DNA from: Nocardioides pocheonensis
GTDB lineage: Bacteria > Actinomycetota > Actinomycetes > Propionibacteriales > Nocardioidaceae
Direction: 5' to 3'
Assembly (NCBI RefSeq): GCF_003725535.1
Contig: NZ_RJSF01000036.1
Location: forward strand, 62,001-126,000
DNA: 64,000 bases
The notes under the pieces were generated by a model that worked only from the letters and a program-made list of their open reading frames with translations, had not been told where the DNA came from and did not search any database. A program made the translations under genes and the position numbers. Shown here piece after piece: positions 61,667 to 64,000 of this stretch; the stretch's first letter is position 1; each line of letters starts with the position of its first letter.

Positions 61667-61950
61667 GGGTTCGATGCTACGAGCCACTCGCCGGGTCGGG
61701 ATCCGACCACGGTAGGAGTTGCAGGCATGCCAAGGGCCTGCGAGGCGATGTCCCTGGCTGGTTACCTTCTCCGGTCCAGGGTCCCGCGGTCACCGCTCGG
61801 TTTCACCGATCGTCGCGCAACGCATGCGTCCCGCTCGCCGACCCTTGCGGTTTCCTCGCCCGTCTCGCAGGCCACCGTCATCGTCACGCTCGCAGGTGCG
61901 CGCCACCAGGGTCGAAGGTCCCGGGCTGGTCCCCGGCTCGGCGTGCCCGC
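61667..61950. other. 284-base intergenic space, no gene seen
   Basis: Lies between the P450 start and the end of the large LuxR gene. It should hold the P450 promoter. A small stem GCAGGC/GCCTGC near 61725-61745 is visible; nothing else is convincing and no long ORF has coding character. Confidence 0.5.
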
Positions 61951-64000
61951 TCAGACCAGCCCGGTGCGCCGGGCGATCGCGGCCGCCTCGGTGCGCCCGC
62001 TGGCCCCGAGCTTGGCCAGGATGTTCGAGACGTGCACGCTGACCGTCTTGGTCGAGATGAACAGCTGCTTGCCGATCTCGCCGTTGCTGCGCCCGTCGGC
62101 CACGAGGCTCAGGATCTCCGCCTCGCGCGCGGTCAGTGCGTGGCCGGCCGTGCCGCCGGACGCGGCGCGGCGCGCACCCGCACCACCCATGCGGCGCAGC
62201 TCGCTGAGCAGCGGCTCGGCGCCGAGGCGCTGGGCGGTCTCGCGGGCCTGGTCGGCGAGCACTCGCGCCTCGCCCTGCTCACCGGTGGCGTGGAGCACGG
62301 CGGCCAGACGCGCCTGGCTGCGGGCGATCTCCCAGACGTGGCCGTAGTCCTCGAAGCGGCCGAGGGCGTTGCGCCAGGCCTCGATCAGGGCCGGCTCCTC
62401 CGGCGAGTCGACCCCGGCCAGCCAACGGAACCGCAGGTGCTCCGCGGAGAGCCGGGCCGCCCAGGCCATGCCCTCCGGGCCCCAGTGGGTGGCCTCCTCG
62501 GCCTGGAGCGCGAGCGTGCGACGAGCGCCCTCGAGCACGCGGGCCGCCTCCGCGGCGACACGGTCGCGCTCGGCCGTCGACATCGTGCCGACCAGGCTCG
62601 CGAGCGCACCGATCGTCACCGCGCCGAGCCGCACGCGTGCGTGGAAGAACTCGCGCCACATCACCGTCATCGCCTCGACGACCCGGTCGTGCTCGGCGAG
62701 CACCTCGTCGAGGTCGCCGGCGTCGGCATACAGCTCGATGAGGGCCGGGCCGATGGTGATCGGGATCAGACCCTCCTTGTGCCAGTGCGGGCGCACCTGC
62801 GGCACGACCGCCATCACGCTCTGGTCGCCCTGGGCTGCGCGGACCGTGATCGTGATGCCGGCCAACAGCGTCTCGGCGACCGCCGGAGGGGCCTGCCCGC
62901 TGACGTCGGCCAGGCGCAGCGCCTCGTCGAAGTCACCGGTGATCGTGGCGATCTGCGCCTGCAGCAGCCGGCTGTCGAACCCGAACGGCGCCCAGGGCTG
63001 GCCGACCTCGGCAGCCCGCGCCGCGGACTTCGCGAAGCTCTCGACGGCCGGGCCGAAGCGGGCGCGGTCCTGGTGCCAGCGGCCGAGGAGGTAGCGCGAG
63101 CGCAGCTCGGCGTTGTGCACGCCCGCCTCGGTCGCGCGCCGGACCGCCTCCTCGAGGCCGGACCGGACGTCCTCCGGGTCGCGGGCACCGAGGCTGGCGA
63201 GGGTGGTGAGCACGTCGGTCGCGATGCGTGGGAGGTCCTGGGTCTCGGCGAGGGTGAGCGCTTCGGCGCCGTACTCGCGGGCCTGCTCGACGTTGTCGTG
63301 GAACGCGTGCGCCCGGGCGTGCACCGAGAGCAGCAGGGCGCGCAGCGGCGTCGGCTGGTCGGGCACCAGCTCGAGCGCGGCGTTGGTGAACTCGAGCGGG
63401 TCGAGGCGGTTCTCGTCGACCATGACCGCGTTGGCCATCGCGATCAGCAGCCGGCCGCGCTGCTCGACCGGCCAGTCGTCGGCGAGGCCGTCGAGCAGCT
63501 CGCGCAGCACCGAGATCGCGCGCATCGCCCGGCCGGAGGCCACCAGGGCGTTGGCCGCGCGGGAGCCGAGCAGGCCGATGTCGACCGGGACCTCGGCGCG
63601 CGCTCCCGGGTCGGAGAGCAGCTCGAGCGCGGTCTGGTAGTGGTCGGCCGCCTCGTCGGGGCCGCCGACCGCCATCGCCTCGTCGCCGGCGCGGATGCTC
63701 GCGTCGACCGCGGTGACCAGGTCGCGCGCGACCCGGGCGTGCCGGGCCAGCTCGGCGGCCGTGCCGTTGGCGCGACCCGAGGCGAGCGCGTCGACGTACG
63801 CCGCGTGGAGCCGGACCCGCTCGCCGGGGAGCAGGTCGTCGTAGACGGCTTCGGCGAGGAGGGCGTGGCGGAAGCGGTAGAAGTCGTTGCTGGTCGGCAC
63901 GAGCACGTTGAGCTCGACGGCCTCGCGCAGCGCCTGGTCGAGCTCGCCCTCGCCGACGCCGGCGACCTCGGCGAGGAGCCCGTGGGAGACCCGCCGCCCT
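61951..64000 (-). CDS. Large LuxR-family (MalT/LAL-like) regulator, 5'-truncated
   Basis: At least 683 residues; the frame stays open through the window end, so the N-terminus (expected AAA/STAND ATPase domain) is missing. What is present is a long helical TPR-like region (HALLAEAVYDDLLPGERVRL onward) and a C-terminal LuxR helix-turn-helix (LTAREAEILSLVADGRSNGE, then QLFISTKTVSVHVSNILAKL). Such LAL regulators activate catabolic or secondary-metabolite genes. The P450 downstream on the same strand is a possible target. Confidence 0.85.
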   Translation of the reverse strand, partial: GRRVSHGLLAEVAGVGEGELDQALREAVELNVLVPTSNDFYRFRHALLAEAVYDDLLPGERVRLHAAYVDALASGRANGTAAELARHARVARDLVTAVDASIRAGDEAMAVGGPDEAADHYQTALELLSDPGARAEVPVDIGLLGSRAANALVASGRAMRAISVLRELLDGLADDWPVEQRGRLLIAMANAVMVDENRLDPLEFTNAALELVPDQPTPLRALLLSVHARAHAFHDNVEQAREYGAEALTLAETQDLPRIATDVLTTLASLGARDPEDVRSGLEEAVRRATEAGVHNAELRSRYLLGRWHQDRARFGPAVESFAKSAARAAEVGQPWAPFGFDSRLLQAQIATITGDFDEALRLADVSGQAPPAVAETLLAGITITVRAAQGDQSVMAVVPQVRPHWHKEGLIPITIGPALIELYADAGDLDEVLAEHDRVVEAMTVMWREFFHARVRLGAVTIGALASLVGTMSTAERDRVAAEAARVLEGARRTLALQAEEATHWGPEGMAWAARLSAEHLRFRWLAGVDSPEEPALIEAWRNALGRFEDYGHVWEIARSQARLAAVLHATGEQGEARVLADQARETAQRLGAEPLLSELRRMGGAGARRAASGGTAGHALTAREAEILSLVADGRSNGEIGKQLFISTKTVSVHVSNILAKLGASGRTEAAAIARRTGLV

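Overview
The window is GC-rich, gene-dense actinobacterial chromosome. Gene content points to Nocardioidaceae, most likely Nocardioides: an HspR/HAIR heat-shock regulon, a SigH/sigma-R-type promoter, F420-type oxidoreductases, a class E sortase, large LuxR regulators, a Tad pilus locus, and REP-like repeats of the form GGTGGTTGAGG...CCTCGAAACCACC that I associate with that genus from memory. The genus assignment is inference. I see no rRNA, tRNA, CRISPR array, insertion sequence or integrase.

Layout. 0.1-11.5 kb: housekeeping and accessory genes (AbiEi-type protein, fructose-bisphosphate aldolase, MFS exporter with divergent TetR, PadR with a permease-prefix membrane protein, TrmH-type methyltransferase, DedA, pyrE, sortase, aminotransferase). 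11.5-26.4 kb: a stress region with clpB, a membrane-tethered LuxR protein, a MarR/MFS pair, hsp20 with a small HspR-like MerR, an Abi-alpha/DUF445 pair, and dnaK-grpE-dnaJ-hspR. HAIR operators lie in front of clpB and dnaK.

27-43 kb: a type VII secretion (T7SS)-like locus. A divergent control region near 30.9 kb separates a leftward WXG100 operon from a rightward operon (WXG-like protein, 725-residue putative substrate, lipoprotein). A second leftward operon encodes a lipoprotein, a secreted protein, a LysM/BTAD membrane protein and a 1528-residue FHA-FtsK ATPase. EccB, EccD, EccE and mycosin are absent. 43.3-49.7 kb: a leftward Tad/Flp pilus operon whose tadA is frameshifted.

The leftward WXG100 operon, the ATPase operon and the pilus operon each start with the same promoter-like sequence, GTTT-N16-GGGTAG. 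This matches the SigB/SigF class of stress/developmental sigma factors, so secretion and pilus genes appear co-regulated.

49.7-64 kb: aldo-keto reductase, a Ddn-type nitroreductase/SnoaL pair, and a four-gene cluster (LLM oxidoreductase, DUF1214-like protein, SDR, sulfotransferase) behind a KstR-type palindrome. Next come a repeat-flanked island holding a decayed DUF421 fragment, a PlsC acyltransferase, a two-component system, a P450, and a large LuxR regulator cut by the window end.
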